64,000 nucleotides of DNA from Kalaharituber pfeilii (lineage: Eukaryota > Ascomycota > Pezizomycetes > Pezizales > Pezizaceae), in the NCBI GenBank assembly GCA_015179045.1, contig WHUZ01000001.1, positions 1,922,001-1,986,000 on the forward strand, read 5' to 3'. This document shows positions 20,977-31,957 of the stretch, piece after piece. The notes beneath the pieces are model-generated. The model saw only the letters and a program-made list of their open reading frames with translations. It was not told the DNA's origin and did no database searches. The position numbers were made by a program, and so were the translations under genes. Position 1 is the first letter of the stretch. Each line of letters starts with the position of its first letter.

Positions 20977-23900
20977 GTTGAAACTAGTCCTTAACGGTTT
21001 AAATGATTGACGTTATTAGTACTTGATCTGGTCATATAGTTGTGTCCGCTGAGGCGTCTTCGGAAAACTGTTTGCTTATGAAGATAAGTGGATTTATGCC
21101 AGTGGGCTCGGAATCCAGGCGGATTCAGTCGTTGCTCAGTCGTTGCTGCAAGATTATTCCGTGCTCAATAGCAAGGAAAGCAAAAGGAGAGCGGTATAAG
21201 CAGATGGCAACCTATCCATCCAATGGTGCGACGGTTGGATGAGGGGGACCTCTTATAAGATTGGTGAATGTCGGCTTCCAAGTGGGGAAAGGATAACGAC
21301 TGCACACACGAGGCCGAGTGGATCACCTGCACGTCACCGAAAGGTAACGTTGGTTTCCGCTACCGTGGGGAAGGAGATTGCGTTTATGATGGCACTGCAT
21401 GACAAACTAAAACGTGGGTATGCTGTGAGCCTGATGAAACCTTCCGGTTAGTTGGATCCTGAAGTGCTCGAAGCAATGGGCGTGCTGAGTCCCGCTGTGC
21501 CGCTGCTCCACGCGGCCGCGAACAAACCTGAGATGCGTTTCAAACGCTCTCTGGCTGCAGGCAAACCTGCTTGATTCTTGCACAGAAGTCAGCTCTGCAC
21601 AGAAGTCAGCTCTGCACAGAAGTCAGCTCTGCACAGAAGTCAGCTCTGCACAGAAGTCAGCTCTGCACAGAAGTCAGCTCGGTGGCAAGTCGTCACGGCT
21701 GCATGGACACGCGTGGGTATATGAAGTGGAGGGCAAATGCCCTGCCCATTCGTCGGCAATCAGGATTCGGACGCAGAGAGTGCAGGGCGCAGTTGCCACC
21801 AGAATATCATATGGGGCAAGCGCGGCGATCCTCGCTGCAAAGACCCGAGCTGCGGCAGTAAGCACTGAGCGGCCCGAGGTTATGCTTACCGCGGCGTTGC
21901 ACGCTAACGTAACGGCATATGGCATATACGCCTACACGTGCGCCGCGGATATATACTTGTATATATGTGGTGATGATGGATGCTAGTAGTACCGGCTTCT
22001 CATCAATATCATAAATCATGCCAGCCCGGATGCGCCATTCGCGAGGCCAGGCCTGCGGCCAGTGCTGAACCCGTTTGGCCCCCGATTAAACAGCTTCCCA
22101 CTTCCGGCCACCAGGTATTTTGCTTTGCAGAGCCTCGAGAGCATAGGTAATTACAATTAAGATAATAGTGTAGATGCGAGCTGCGATTGCAATTTGGAGG
22201 CCACGCGAAACTCAACATCACCGGCCAATGCAACCAGACTAGCCCGCCCACACCCGAAAAGACTACTTAACGAGGCAAGGGCAGCATATACTCCAATTTC
22301 GATTGGCGAATACTATGCTAAGCTTTTTCCACTTTAGCTTTAAATTTCGACCTTAAGCCTTATGATAAGCTACGTATCATGCTCCAGCTTGCAATTGGGA
22401 ATCTCTCATTTTCTGCCAGCTTCGTACATGCACAAACCGTTGGCCGGAGTAGAACAAAATCCGGCATCCAACCCGCTCATACTAATCGCAGAACCCTGCC
22501 CATCAATCAAACAAATTGAAGATCATCCCACTCCATCCGAGCTGCCAAACTTAGCCAAGCTCGGTTGATGAACCCTTGCTTCACCGTTGCCAAGATTCTG
22601 AATAGAGGCGTGGATCGACGTTCGAATTAACTTCCCGGCGGGTCCGTGATGATGTGCAGTTGACGAACCAGCCAGGGTCTATGATTGCTAATCCGTTTAC
22701 ATTATAGCGTCGGCAAAGCTGCCCAGTCGTTTCAGCTTTCGGATCTATGACATCGCATGTTCACGTTACATCATGGTCTGTTAGTGGATGACCTCCCGTG
22801 GGCGCAGATTCACAGATTCACAGGCTTATCAGTGCTCGATCGCCCAGAAAAATTTTCAAACCCCCGTCCAGATTCAGAAATTTTTCACAGACGAACAAAA
22901 GGGGTTAGGCAACGTAGAATTAAAACTGCATATTTCGTAATTTGCATATCTAACCTCAACACCAAAAATCAAATATGTCACCCCCCTTAAATCTACGCCG
23001 AAATACACGTCTACGCCAAACTATCTCCACTCATACAGTTGATGAGTTGGAAGAATCTCTTTTATTAATGATTTGCTTGAGTCTATTGGTTCTTCAAATT
23101 ACGCGACAACGATGAAAGCAATTTTATTTGACTCAAGCAGCATTATGAAGTGCTAAAAAATGGTAGTTGGGTGAGCGATAGGTGTAGATAATTTTGCATG
23201 CAATAATGGGTGCATAAAGTACTTGCCGTTTAATAGCGCTGGCGCGTGATGTGCTGACAAATTTGAATCTGGGAATTTTACTGTATCTTGTGGTTGCCGA
23301 GGTCTGGCACAGAATTTGGGCTAGGAAGTCATCCAGTCTGGCTGCATGGTTTCTGGCTCAAAAACAGACAGTCACATGTTTACAGGGTGGTACATTTGGA
23401 CGGCACTTGGCAATGAACTTACATGAACCACCAGGCAAGGATAAAAATTTGTTATTGCAGGTGAGAATTCTGGGCAAAGAACGCAGAGTAATTCTTTTAA
23501 ATAAAAAAGAGAAAAAAAGTAAATTAATATTATTTTATTGCCACGAGATTTTGTATACGAAATATTTCGCCTGAAGGTCATTGTGGAGAGGCTCGCCAGT
23601 CGTTAGCCGCAGCGAGATCCAAATCGCCAACCCTCGTTGCGTCTGCAACTTGTTTTCCCTCCGCTCCATGAAGATGCCTATTGATTCTCGATCAGAATCG
23701 ATCGGGGCTCAATAATAGACTGAATAAACTAAGTAATTCCATGTCATGCATAGGACTATCATATATCATGTGCGTAGGCCGGTATAGAAGCAACGTCCAT
23801 CACTCTTACCGAAAACAAACTTAGCCATATTGAAGGTGGTGGAGAGAATATTCAACAAACTGATCACGCGCCAACCAAATTTGAAAAATGTCCAAAGACA

Positions 23901-23987
23901 GCAACCGGTGTTATTCATTCATGACTGACCGATGTCGACGCTAGATATTGGAGATATGCGTTACATTAGTCCATTGCTACGGGGCAT
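20977..23987. other. Intergenic, one short tandem repeat
   Basis: Three kilobases upstream of the sugar transporter and downstream of the BNR_4 gene. The only clear structure is the 17-bp tandem repeat at 21580-21681. The part at 21.0-22.2 kb is relatively GC-rich and 22.3-23.6 kb is AT-rich. I recognise no domains in any open frame. Confidence 0.4.
21580..21681. repeat. Six contiguous copies of a 17-bp repeat
   Basis: The unit GCACAGAAGTCAGCTCT starts at 21580, 21597, 21614, 21631, 21648 and 21665 with no mismatch until the last bases. The copies abut with no spacers, so it is a minisatellite and not CRISPR. Near-identity suggests recent expansion. Confidence 0.92.
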
Positions 23988-25551
23988 TCATGCTCCCAGG
24001 GTGAAATCCACCACAACGTCTCTCCTATTAGGATATCCGCCACTTCCCCTGCAAAATACTGACAAAACGTTATCTCCCTGCTCTAGAAGGCGGTATCTAT
24101 CCAATAATGGTTCAGTATCCACTCCAGTTTGTCTCCACAGCAGCTTCCAATCTCGATACTGTCCTTCTGGGGTTGCGCCCCAAAGAGTCAATTCAGCGGC
24201 GCCAGAGTCATTGTTTGGAAGGATGGCAATGAGGTCGCCGTTGGCCACAGTGATGAGTTTGCCGCGAAGCCCGGTGGCGGTGGGGGTGCCCGCTCCCGAG
24301 AGCGACATGGCGTTTCGTGTCCAGACACCTACGTAAGTAGCCCTTTCATTAGCCGCTCATTCATATCTCACATCATAAAAATATTCTAGATCCATATCAA
24401 GCAAGCCAAAACTCACCATTCGTGTTTCTCCAATAATGATACCATTTGAAGCCACCGTCTCGACTTTCCCGATTTAGGACGTGCACACGTCCCTGCGAAT
24501 CTACAGTCTGCGCTTCTTGGTTCAAAATGCCACTGTTTTGTGGTATTGTAAATACAGTAATACCTGATGTACTCGGACGGATCGGACTTGAGCCTGCAGT
24601 TGCAATTGACCCTCCCGCGTTGTTTCGCCAAGTTCGGCCCAGGTCATCGCTATATGCGTAAGCGAGGTCGTGGTTAGTCACAACGTCAGGCGTCTCACGC
24701 CAGGTCCATGCTGCATGGAGACGATTGCTGGTTGGGGAAAAGTCAAGGCCATTCAGGTACGCATTGTTATTGTTCCCTTGCAGGTAGCGTCCAATTGAGG
24801 ACCATGTTCCAGTCGAAGGGTTGTATAGATAAATGTAGCTGTCACCAGAACCAGACCTATACCATCATCAGTTATTCTGATCACAACCTTCACAGCAGGA
24901 TAACGTACGCTCCAATTCTAAATTCCATTAACAATGCATTTCCACTGGCTCGCTCAAACCTTGGATATGTCAAAGGTGTCCACGGCCCACTTCCTGCACC
25001 TGGTAATGCATGTAAAGTTGTCCCAAACAACGCTGTTGACCATGTATAGCTACCTGGATTATTCGCGATTCCAGCCTGGCTCACTCGGTAGTTCAATGGA
25101 ACATCATGATGGTCATAACTCAGGTGAATTCTGCCATCTCCTGATGAGATTCCAATTGAGATGGTATTGTGCCCATCAATTGTTGTTTGGGTGTAGTCAG
25201 TGAATCGCGCGTGCTGCCATGCGCCTGAGGGTAACTGTCTTCGGCTGATGACTACATTATGCCTGGCATAAGTCCCAGTAGCGTTATAGAACGCAACGTA
25301 TTGCCTGATAACGCGGTAGTGTCACGTGTCAGTTCAAGTAATACTCGTGTCACCTAGCGATTGCACACTCACCATCCTCGATATGTTGTGATGGCGTCTT
25401 GCTGAAAACTCCCTCCGTTGAGGCGAGCGGGGCCCTCAGGGTCAACACCAAGCACACTCGTTGCTGCTTTTGTGATCGAAATCGCGTTAACAAACTGCAC
25501 CATGCCGACAATCCCCGCCACGCAAAGACGTATCAAGATCGAGGCACGCAT
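23988..25551 (-). CDS. Secreted BNR_4 (BNR repeat-containing) protein
   Basis: Four exons: 25551-25373, 25304-24909, 24856-24417 and 24328-23988, giving 451 aa. The first about 23 residues form a signal peptide (MRASILIRLCVAGIVGMVQF then VNA), so the product is probably extracellular. The body looks like a beta-propeller of the BNR_4 family: QYVAFYNATGTYARHNVVIS, DGHNTISIGISSGDGRIHLS, YDHHDVPLNYRVS, YPRFERASGNALLMEFRIG, GSGDSYIYLYNPSTGTWSS, LAYAYSDDLGRTWRN and QTVDSQGRVHVLNRES. Members of this family occur in carbohydrate-related enzymes and lectin-like proteins of fungi and bacteria, but I cannot assign an activity. The start chosen is the ATG directly before the signal peptide; an in-frame upstream ATG at 25623 would bury it. 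Confidence 0.82.
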
Positions 25552-27096
25552 TGTTGAAAATTCCGCTTTAAAGTTCACAGTCCAGTCGCATTGATAACTG
25601 CGAAAACACGCCCTGCTTCTCACAAAGGACTGAAAATCAATATAAAAGTGACCTCGAGATTCCCTGCAGAGAATCTTATTTATGAGCGCGGCTTGCGGTA
25701 CTTTGCGAAGATACGGGGTGCTGCGGTGCCAATTTTCCCGGGGGCCGGGAAAGCAACACCTGGATGTGGCTGGTTACGCGACCAGCGGTTGCGCTTGCGC
25801 TTTTGTGCGGGAGAATAGGCACCGCATTAGCCGTGCACTTATGTCGAACCCGCAACCTGGTTTCATTTGTTGATGGGCATAAGTCATGGGGTCCTGTGCG
25901 TACTTTAGATTATCATCTTGAATGAATTAATTCCTTCCGTGATATTTTCAGGTTATGAGCCAGGCGCTCCATTAGACCTCCTCGATGTTCGATATCCAGC
26001 ATCTCTCGTCGCTCATCAGAGCCCATCACTTGTTGCTCATTGAAGTCCATCACTTGTTGCCTATCGTCGCTCATCACTCGCCGCCTTAGCAAGCACTATC
26101 CCCTGCACTTCACCCGCAACTAACATGCAACCAGAAGGCACCTCCTCCTCTAAGTTGATGACTGTAGGCAAAAACTCGTTAACATTCGTATTGTATTGTA
26201 ACTAATAGCACCAGCAAGGGCTGGAGATAATGGGGTGACAAGTACCCTTTGGACCATGGTCACCAGCCATTGTGGGCTATGGTAGGTGTTATATATAAAG
26301 GGATATGGTAGGAGTGTTGGTGGATGATGGGGTGTTTGGCGGATTGTTTGTCCACAGAGGTGCTGTTGGTGATGTCAGATGTAGTTGGTGGTGGATGGGT
26401 GGGAGCGGCTTGGCAGGCACATGTGCCAAGAGAAGATATTTTGTGAGCTCTCTTGTTGAACGAGAATCACAGGACATGCGACATAACTGTCATGTGTGAA
26501 GGGGCCACGTGGTGAAGATCTAGAAGATTCTGGATACGCTCATTGTAGGAAATAGCAACCTCATACTCGCACCAATCTGCTGCTCATGTCTATATGTATG
26601 AGTGTTAGGAGCGCATATTGTACGTTGAGTTAATGCAGAAGTTGAGAGACCGAAAGAGAACAATACAATACGTATCCCTGCGCACTCTATATATTGCTGC
26701 ACTTTTACTCTCCTCGCTAAGTTCTCTACACGCTGTTCTCGTGTGAGTTCGGCTTGTTGACCAACTTGCTAGAAATAGAAAACTGCTTACCCTCAACATC
26801 ACGTGATGAAGTCTTTTGAGTCATACTTTTGATTAGAGAGCAGAGAAACACTTTGATCATACTGTGGGGCAGCGAAAGGAAAGCTCGCTTGAAGTGGTTG
26901 TGGTTCATTATTCATATCTTCTTTTGGCTTCAGAGTTGGTTGAGAGTTTGCTTTAGCTTTTCAATGTGAGACGGGGGGTGAAATTTGCTATCTCACATAT
27001 TAGTCCCCAGCCCTAGTCTTACAGCTTTTTGAGGTCATCCAATCGTCGACGCCCTCAAATCATAGGTACATTCTCAATTTTCACCTCAATTGCACC
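25552..27096. other. Intergenic between the BNR_4 gene and PRO2
   Basis: Divergent genes are separated by 1.5 kb. Short phrases such as CATCACTTGTTGC and TCGTCGCTCATCA recur at 26000-26095. A CCACGTGG lies near 26511 and a TCACGTGA near 26800. No gene or mobile element was recognised. Confidence 0.4.
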
Positions 27097-28554
27097 ATGG
27101 CCTCTACCGCCCCTCTTACTCCAACCGAAATCGCACAGACCGCCTCCCTCGCCTCCCATGTCCTTAAAGCCGTCTCTGGCGCCGATCGGGACGCAGCCCT
27201 CACCGCCGTCCTCACCCATCTTCAAGCCAATAAAGATGCAATCCTAGCAGCGAACCGGCGAGACATGGAGGCCGCGCAGGCCCTGCTTTCCCAGGGGGAA
27301 TTGAGTCAAAGTTTGGTCAAGAGATTGGACTTGAGTAAGCCTGGGAAGTGGGAGGATATGTTGTCGGGGATCGAGCAGGTGCGCGGGTTGCCAGACCCAG
27401 TGGGGAAAACGACTCTGGCAACGAAGTTGGATGATGGGTTAGCCTTATATAGGGTTACGTCACCAATTGGGGTGCTGCTAGTCATCTTTGAGGCGAGGCC
27501 GGAGGTCATTGCCAATATTGCGTCACTGGCATTGAAGTCGGGAAATGCGGTGATACTGAAGGGAGGGAAGGAATCGATTCATTCGTTTGCAGCAATCGCA
27601 AAGGTTGTTGGAGAGGCACTTGCGACGACGGCAATCCCCCGGGGAGCTGTCCAGTTGGTTGAGAGCAGGGAGGAGGTTAATTCACTGCTTGCTCAGGACC
27701 AGTACATTGATCTTGTCATTCCTCGGGGAAGCAATGAGCTGGTCAGATACATCAAGGAGCACACCAAAATCCCTGTAATGGGCCACGCCGACGGACTATG
27801 TGCGATATATGTTCACGAGGATGCCGACCCAGCAAAGAGCGTAAACATCTTGATAGATGCAAAGACAGACTACCCCGCAGCATGCAATGCTGTAGAGACT
27901 CTGCTCGTGCATTCATCTACACTTACTAAATTGTGGCCGCAAATTGCACAGGCTCTCATCAAAGTAGGGGTGTCTCTACGGTGTGACGAGAGGTCTCTGG
28001 CTGCACTTGAAAGCATACCGTCGACGGCGGGGATTGTGCCTAATCCTGCTACTACGATTACTCCCGCTGTGGAGGCTGATTATAGGACGGAGTTTTTGGA
28101 TCTTACATTGGCTGTCAAGACAGTTGATGGCTTGGATGAGGCTATCAATCATATCAATCAGCATGGCTCGGGTCATACAGATGCTATTTTGACAGAGTCA
28201 AAGGAGGTAGCAGATGAGTTCTTGAACAGGGTTGACTCGGCAGGTGTGTTCTGGAATGCCAGTACCAGATTCGCCGATGGCTTCAGGTATGGGTTTGGCA
28301 CGGAGGTATGTAATCACCTAAGGCAATTTCAATTCAAACCCTTTCAACCCGGTTAAGGTCGACGATCGGGTGAAATGTTGACACCTCTCTCATAGGTTGG
28401 AATTTCCACCAACAAAATCCACGCGAGAGGTCCAGTCGGCTTGGAAGGACTCATGATTTACAAGTACAAGCTTCTGGGATCTGGACAAGGTGCTAGCAGC
28501 TATGGGAGCGGTGAAGGAAAGAGACAGTTCAAGCACGAGTCAATCCCATTTTAA
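27097..28554 (+). CDS. PRO2: Gamma-glutamyl phosphate reductase
   Basis: The enzyme reduces gamma-glutamyl phosphate with NADPH to glutamate-5-semialdehyde, the second step of proline synthesis (cytosol). Two exons, 27097-28305 and 28396-28554, give 455 aa, the usual length. Landmarks: [63 protein letters not shown], and [16 protein letters not shown] with the catalytic cysteine at about residue 263. Exon 2 supplies [20 protein letters not shown] and [11 protein letters not shown]. The start ATG is followed directly by [16 protein letters not shown], and another ATG upstream in a different frame is not used. In-frame reading through the intron hits a stop within 17 codons. Confidence 0.95.
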
Positions 28555-29522
28555 GCCCTATGGGATTAATTAAGCGTGTAAGTACATAAGATGCCTAGGG
28601 GAACTGGGTGATTGCGAAAAATATTGGAGAATAGTGCGGTATCCAAAAAACTGGCATTTTTTGAAAATATCCTTAGCCATGTGATCATTTGCGGAAAAAT
28701 CCTTGACAAGGGTTTTGACTTTGCTGTTGGGTCATATGCAGCCTCTGGAACGACGATAGGGTGGTTACAAGTAATTTGAGAGAAAGCGATTAAAGTCTTC
28801 GTACCTAATAACGGACTGGTATCAACGAGTGGCGGGCGTGGAGGCGGTATTGTGAATAAAGTGATGGCTTTAGAAGGAGTGGTGCACACGGAGGACTCCT
28901 CATGTTAAAACAGCACAAATCGAGTAATCGATGGCATAACTACTAATAAGTCTCCTGAGATGTCAGAAGACTGCTCAGCATTGGTATTAAGGTTGCAGTT
29001 GCCTGCCAGGGGAGGAACGACTTGAGCATTGGCGCAAGCAATTGGGATAGCACTCCTTTACCAGGCTCGCTTTGGCCCGTACAACTCTTTTTGGGGCTTG
29101 GCTCCTGCTCTCTTGGTTCACTGTCCGCAAGATACAGAGCGGGCAAAGGCGAATTGGTAAGTGATAAATTCCATACCAGGAGACACGATACTCTTCCGAT
29201 ATATTCGTTCCATGGGACTATACTTGTTCCTAAGTAAAGTGCTCAGAGTGCTTATCGTGTAAACCGCATGTTGGAGAAATCTCATATTGTGAATTATAAA
29301 ATAGCTGAATCAACGTCAACGCAAGCTGTGGAGGAACAGTGTGACCTGTTTGAGATATCCTTCTAGCTAGACAGAGCACACCATAGATTTCCCCAGATAT
29401 AAACTTACACCAGCCACATGTCCTAATAGCTTGTTTTTACAGTAACACGCTTACCTCGTCTACCGTCTATACAAACCCGTGATATAAACAAGAAAAAAAA
29501 AAAAACGCACAAGTACGGCCGT
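28555..29522. other. Intergenic between PRO2 and ATP16, nothing recognised
   Basis: The 3' ends of two convergent genes meet here. An A tract lies near 29492-29505. Open frames on the minus strand at 28.6-29.1 kb lack recognisable motifs and begin at non-ATG codons. Confidence 0.4.
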
Positions 29523-30374
29523 TTATGCCTTAACAGCAGCCTGGAGAGATTCTAAGACCTGCAGTATCGAAGGTAGTTAGCGAGCCGCAGGGTCCGCCGA
29601 TTGTGCAGACATACCTCAATCTCAATCTTCGCCTCCGCAACGTCTTGCTCACTCCCACTTCCGCTAGCAATTTTGTGGGCCTCTGCTAGCTGAGACTTGA
29701 TTGCCTCTGGGCTGAAATGGTCAAGGGGATACGCCTCAACGGCGTTGATGCTCAACTGAGAGTCTGGCTGAACGACAGCGAATCCTCCGGAAACTAGCGC
29801 ATGGGCATGTTAATCTCCTAGGACGCCTAATTTATTCCTTGGCGGTGCAACCATACTGAAAAATTGCTTGCTTCCACCGTTTTCCTCGATGATGTCGATA
29901 ACGCCTGGTCTGAGCTGTTCAATGGAGGGGACGTGGTTTGCAAGAATACCCATATCACCAGATTCTGCTGGAATATTGACTTGGACACTGTTTCCAATAA
30001 TTGAATTAGTTGCGGCTCTTGAGATGGATAGTTAATCTAGGACACGACTGTGGAAGACATAGATAATAGTGGTGGGATATGCTGCGGGGGAGGTGGCTGA
30101 TTTGCGTACACATCGGAAGTTTTGAAAATGGACTGTTTGTTTGCAGTCAGCATATTTCCTTTTTTTTTTTTTTTTTTTCGTTCTTCCTCCTTTTTAGTTT
30201 TTTTCCCTAAGTGACCTCGAGGCGCAATTGCTTCGTACGTACCTGATGGGGCAGCGTCAGAGAGAGTTTGATCTTGTCGGTGGGCCCGGCGGCATCTGCA
30301 TACGTCCTGACAGACCTAGCAACCGGCGCACGGGCGCTGAGAGCTAAGCGGGAAGCAATTCGGAAGACGTTCAT
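29523..30374 (-). CDS. ATP16: Mitochondrial F1 ATP synthase delta subunit
   Basis: Subunit delta of the F1 central stalk (homologous to bacterial epsilon) couples the rotor to catalysis. Five exons: 30374-30243, 30132-30110 (only 23 nt), 29987-29857, 29793-29615 and 29558-29523, giving 166 aa. The N-terminus is a mitochondrial presequence rich in Arg/Ser/Ala (MNVFRIASRLALSARAP, then VRTYADAA). The mature domain reads KLSLTLPHQ, SIFKTSDVVQVNIPAESGDM, GILANHVPSIEQLRPG, GGSKQFFISGGFAVVQPDS and INAVEAYPLDHF, ending ASGSGSEQDVAEAKIEIE. It is divergently arranged with SWS1, 297 bp start to start, with a TCACGTGA at 30541-30548 between them. Confidence 0.93.
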
Positions 30375-30671
30375 GGTGATATAGCGCTGCCGGTGAGAGC
30401 AATTGGCGGACGGAGGAGGCGGTGGCGAAATGGCCGGAATACGGAGGAAATTTGGTGATGGGATGTCGTCGGGTGCGGGAGTTCTGCCAATCGGACACAA
30501 GAACATATGCGCCAAGAGAGGAAGAACTCGCCATATGCGCTCACGTGACCGCCGTATTGCAAGTCATGTGGGGCCGCTATGCGAAAGCTGGATATCGTGT
30601 AAACTCGCACGGCCGCACTCTTTGCTCTCTCCCTTCCCCGCCCCTCCCGGCCCGCGCGGCCCCCCAATGCG
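30375..30671. promoter_or_regulatory. Shared promoter of ATP16 and SWS1
   Basis: A 297-bp divergent gap with a perfect TCACGTGA palindrome at 30541-30548, roughly midway. Cbf1-like factors bind CACGTG in ascomycetes and are tied to respiratory and methionine genes. Bidirectional use is inferred from geometry. Confidence 0.5.
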
Positions 30672-31457
30672 ATGGCCAGTCCGGCGCCCCGGCCCAACCC
30701 CACCACTCCCACCTCACCCCCCACTTTGCCCACAACCCGCGCACTCCTCACCCACCTCCTCACCCGCCTTTCCTCCCTCTCGCCCGTCCCCCCGCCTCCC
30801 CCAGACCCCACCAATCCCAACCCTGCTCCCTATACCAACCACTCCACTCTGCCCCCACAGTCCAAGCCGATCCTCCTCACCCTGCACTCCCTTCTCCACC
30901 ACTCTCTTCTTCCCGCATTAGACCTTCTGGACCGAGGCCTTGTCGAGCGCTGGATACCCGACAACGACAATCCCGACGACAGCCAAGATGCCGATGACCC
31001 CAGCGTATCCTGGGTCTACTACGTCCAATCCGCCAGCCCCTCTGGCTGCTCGTCCCGCAACGCTCTACCGCCACCTACATTTCACCTAGGTACGCAGCAC
31101 CCTGTTCCTACCTCGTCCACATCCTTCTCTTCCACCCCAGCCAACTCAACCTACGAAGTCCGCGTCCCCATCTGGCACTGCACCTGCGCAAACTTTGCCC
31201 TTTACGCCTTCGTGGCCACCACCCTCTCCTCACCCACATCCACAACTTACTCGCCTAAACCCACTGCAGATGATGCGGGATGGATCTGGGGCTCCACTCA
31301 CCTTTCCCCTACTCATCACTCCTCCATTCCCGTTTGCAAACACCTTCTCGCCGCAGTGCTTGCTGAGCGGTGCCCCAACTTGTTTGGACCGTACGTGAGG
31401 GAGAAGAGGGGTGTGGCGAGGGAGGAGATGGCGGAAAAGGCATGTTGGTGGGATTAG
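30672..31457 (+). CDS. SWS1: SWIM zinc-finger protein, SWS1/ZSWIM7-like
   Basis: Sws1/ZSWIM7 (yeast Shu2) proteins belong to the Shu complex, which promotes Rad51-dependent recombination at stalled forks. This single-exon gene encodes 261 aa. The SWIM signature CxC...CxH is present: C170 and C172 in WHCTCANFALYAF, then C222 and H224 in VCKHLLAAVLAERCP. The spacing between halves is longer than in animal ZSWIM7 because of a Ser/Thr/Pro-rich insert. The first about 70 residues are Pro/Thr-rich low complexity. A hydrophobic helix region (PILLTLHSLLHHSLLPALDL) precedes a probable degenerate strand, VSWVYYVQS. I take the ATG at 30672; an ATG five bases earlier is in another frame. Other SWIM proteins are an alternative, but the size and F-A-x-Y-A/CKHLLA context favour SWS1. 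Confidence 0.75.
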   Translation: MASPAPRPNPTTPTSPPTLPTTRALLTHLLTRLSSLSPVPPPPPDPTNPNPAPYTNHSTLPPQSKPILLTLHSLLHHSLLPALDLLDRGLVERWIPDNDNPDDSQDADDPSVSWVYYVQSASPSGCSSRNALPPPTFHLGTQHPVPTSSTSFSSTPANSTYEVRVPIWHCTCANFALYAFVATTLSSPTSTTYSPKPTADDAGWIWGSTHLSPTHHSSIPVCKHLLAAVLAERCPNLFGPYVREKRGVAREEMAEKACWWD

Positions 31458-31957
31458 GTACAGGTGCCTACATCTGGAATTCATTTTCCTTTGGTATGGG
31501 CGTAAAGCATGGCGTTTAGGAGCTTTAGAGCCTGGGTTTGATTTAGCGATTACCAGATTGATAACATCGTCATTTTTGTATCGCCTTCTATAAACATTCC
31601 TAATTGAACACAGCTCGAGTACTTGAATCGAAGAAAAAACTTTATCGCTTTCAGCAGCTATCAATAATACAATCAACAAGAATAAGCTGAGGGGGAAAAA
31701 GGCAATAAGGAAACCGTTAAATAACACAGTAACAAGCACCGAAAAAAGGAAAGGGATTATAAAGAAAGGAAGCAACAGGCCCGTATTCAATACACATCCG
31801 TTGCTCATTTCTTTTGGCTGCGACTCTCTGTCTCCCCTTCACTAGAAACCAGGGGTGCACATATAGTGATGTCTCTCATAGTATACTAGAGCACAAAACA
31901 AAGTCACCGGTATCTTTAGTATATTCTATCCTCGTCCAAACATTACTTTCGACCCCT
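31458..31957. other. Convergent 3' region of SWS1 and CDC50
   Basis: Five hundred bases between the stop codons of two converging genes. The sequence is AT-rich after 31600. I see no gene or repeat. Confidence 0.45.

Noticed and set aside
21580..21681. Possible CRISPR-like array
   Set aside because: The 17-bp units abut without spacers, and the host is a eukaryote.
18986..25551. Sugar transporter plus BNR_4 secreted protein as a sugar-uptake cluster
   Set aside because: They are 3 kb apart with no shared promoter, and the substrate of either is unknown; co-function would be speculation.
28566..28889. 107-codon minus-strand frame between PRO2 and ATP16
   Set aside because: It begins at a GTG, lacks motifs, and the flanking sequence shows no gene signals.
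30371..30997. Several long frames on both strands around the ATP16/SWS1 promoter and the SWS1 N-terminus
   Set aside because: GC- and proline-rich shadows of SWS1; none has recognisable motifs.
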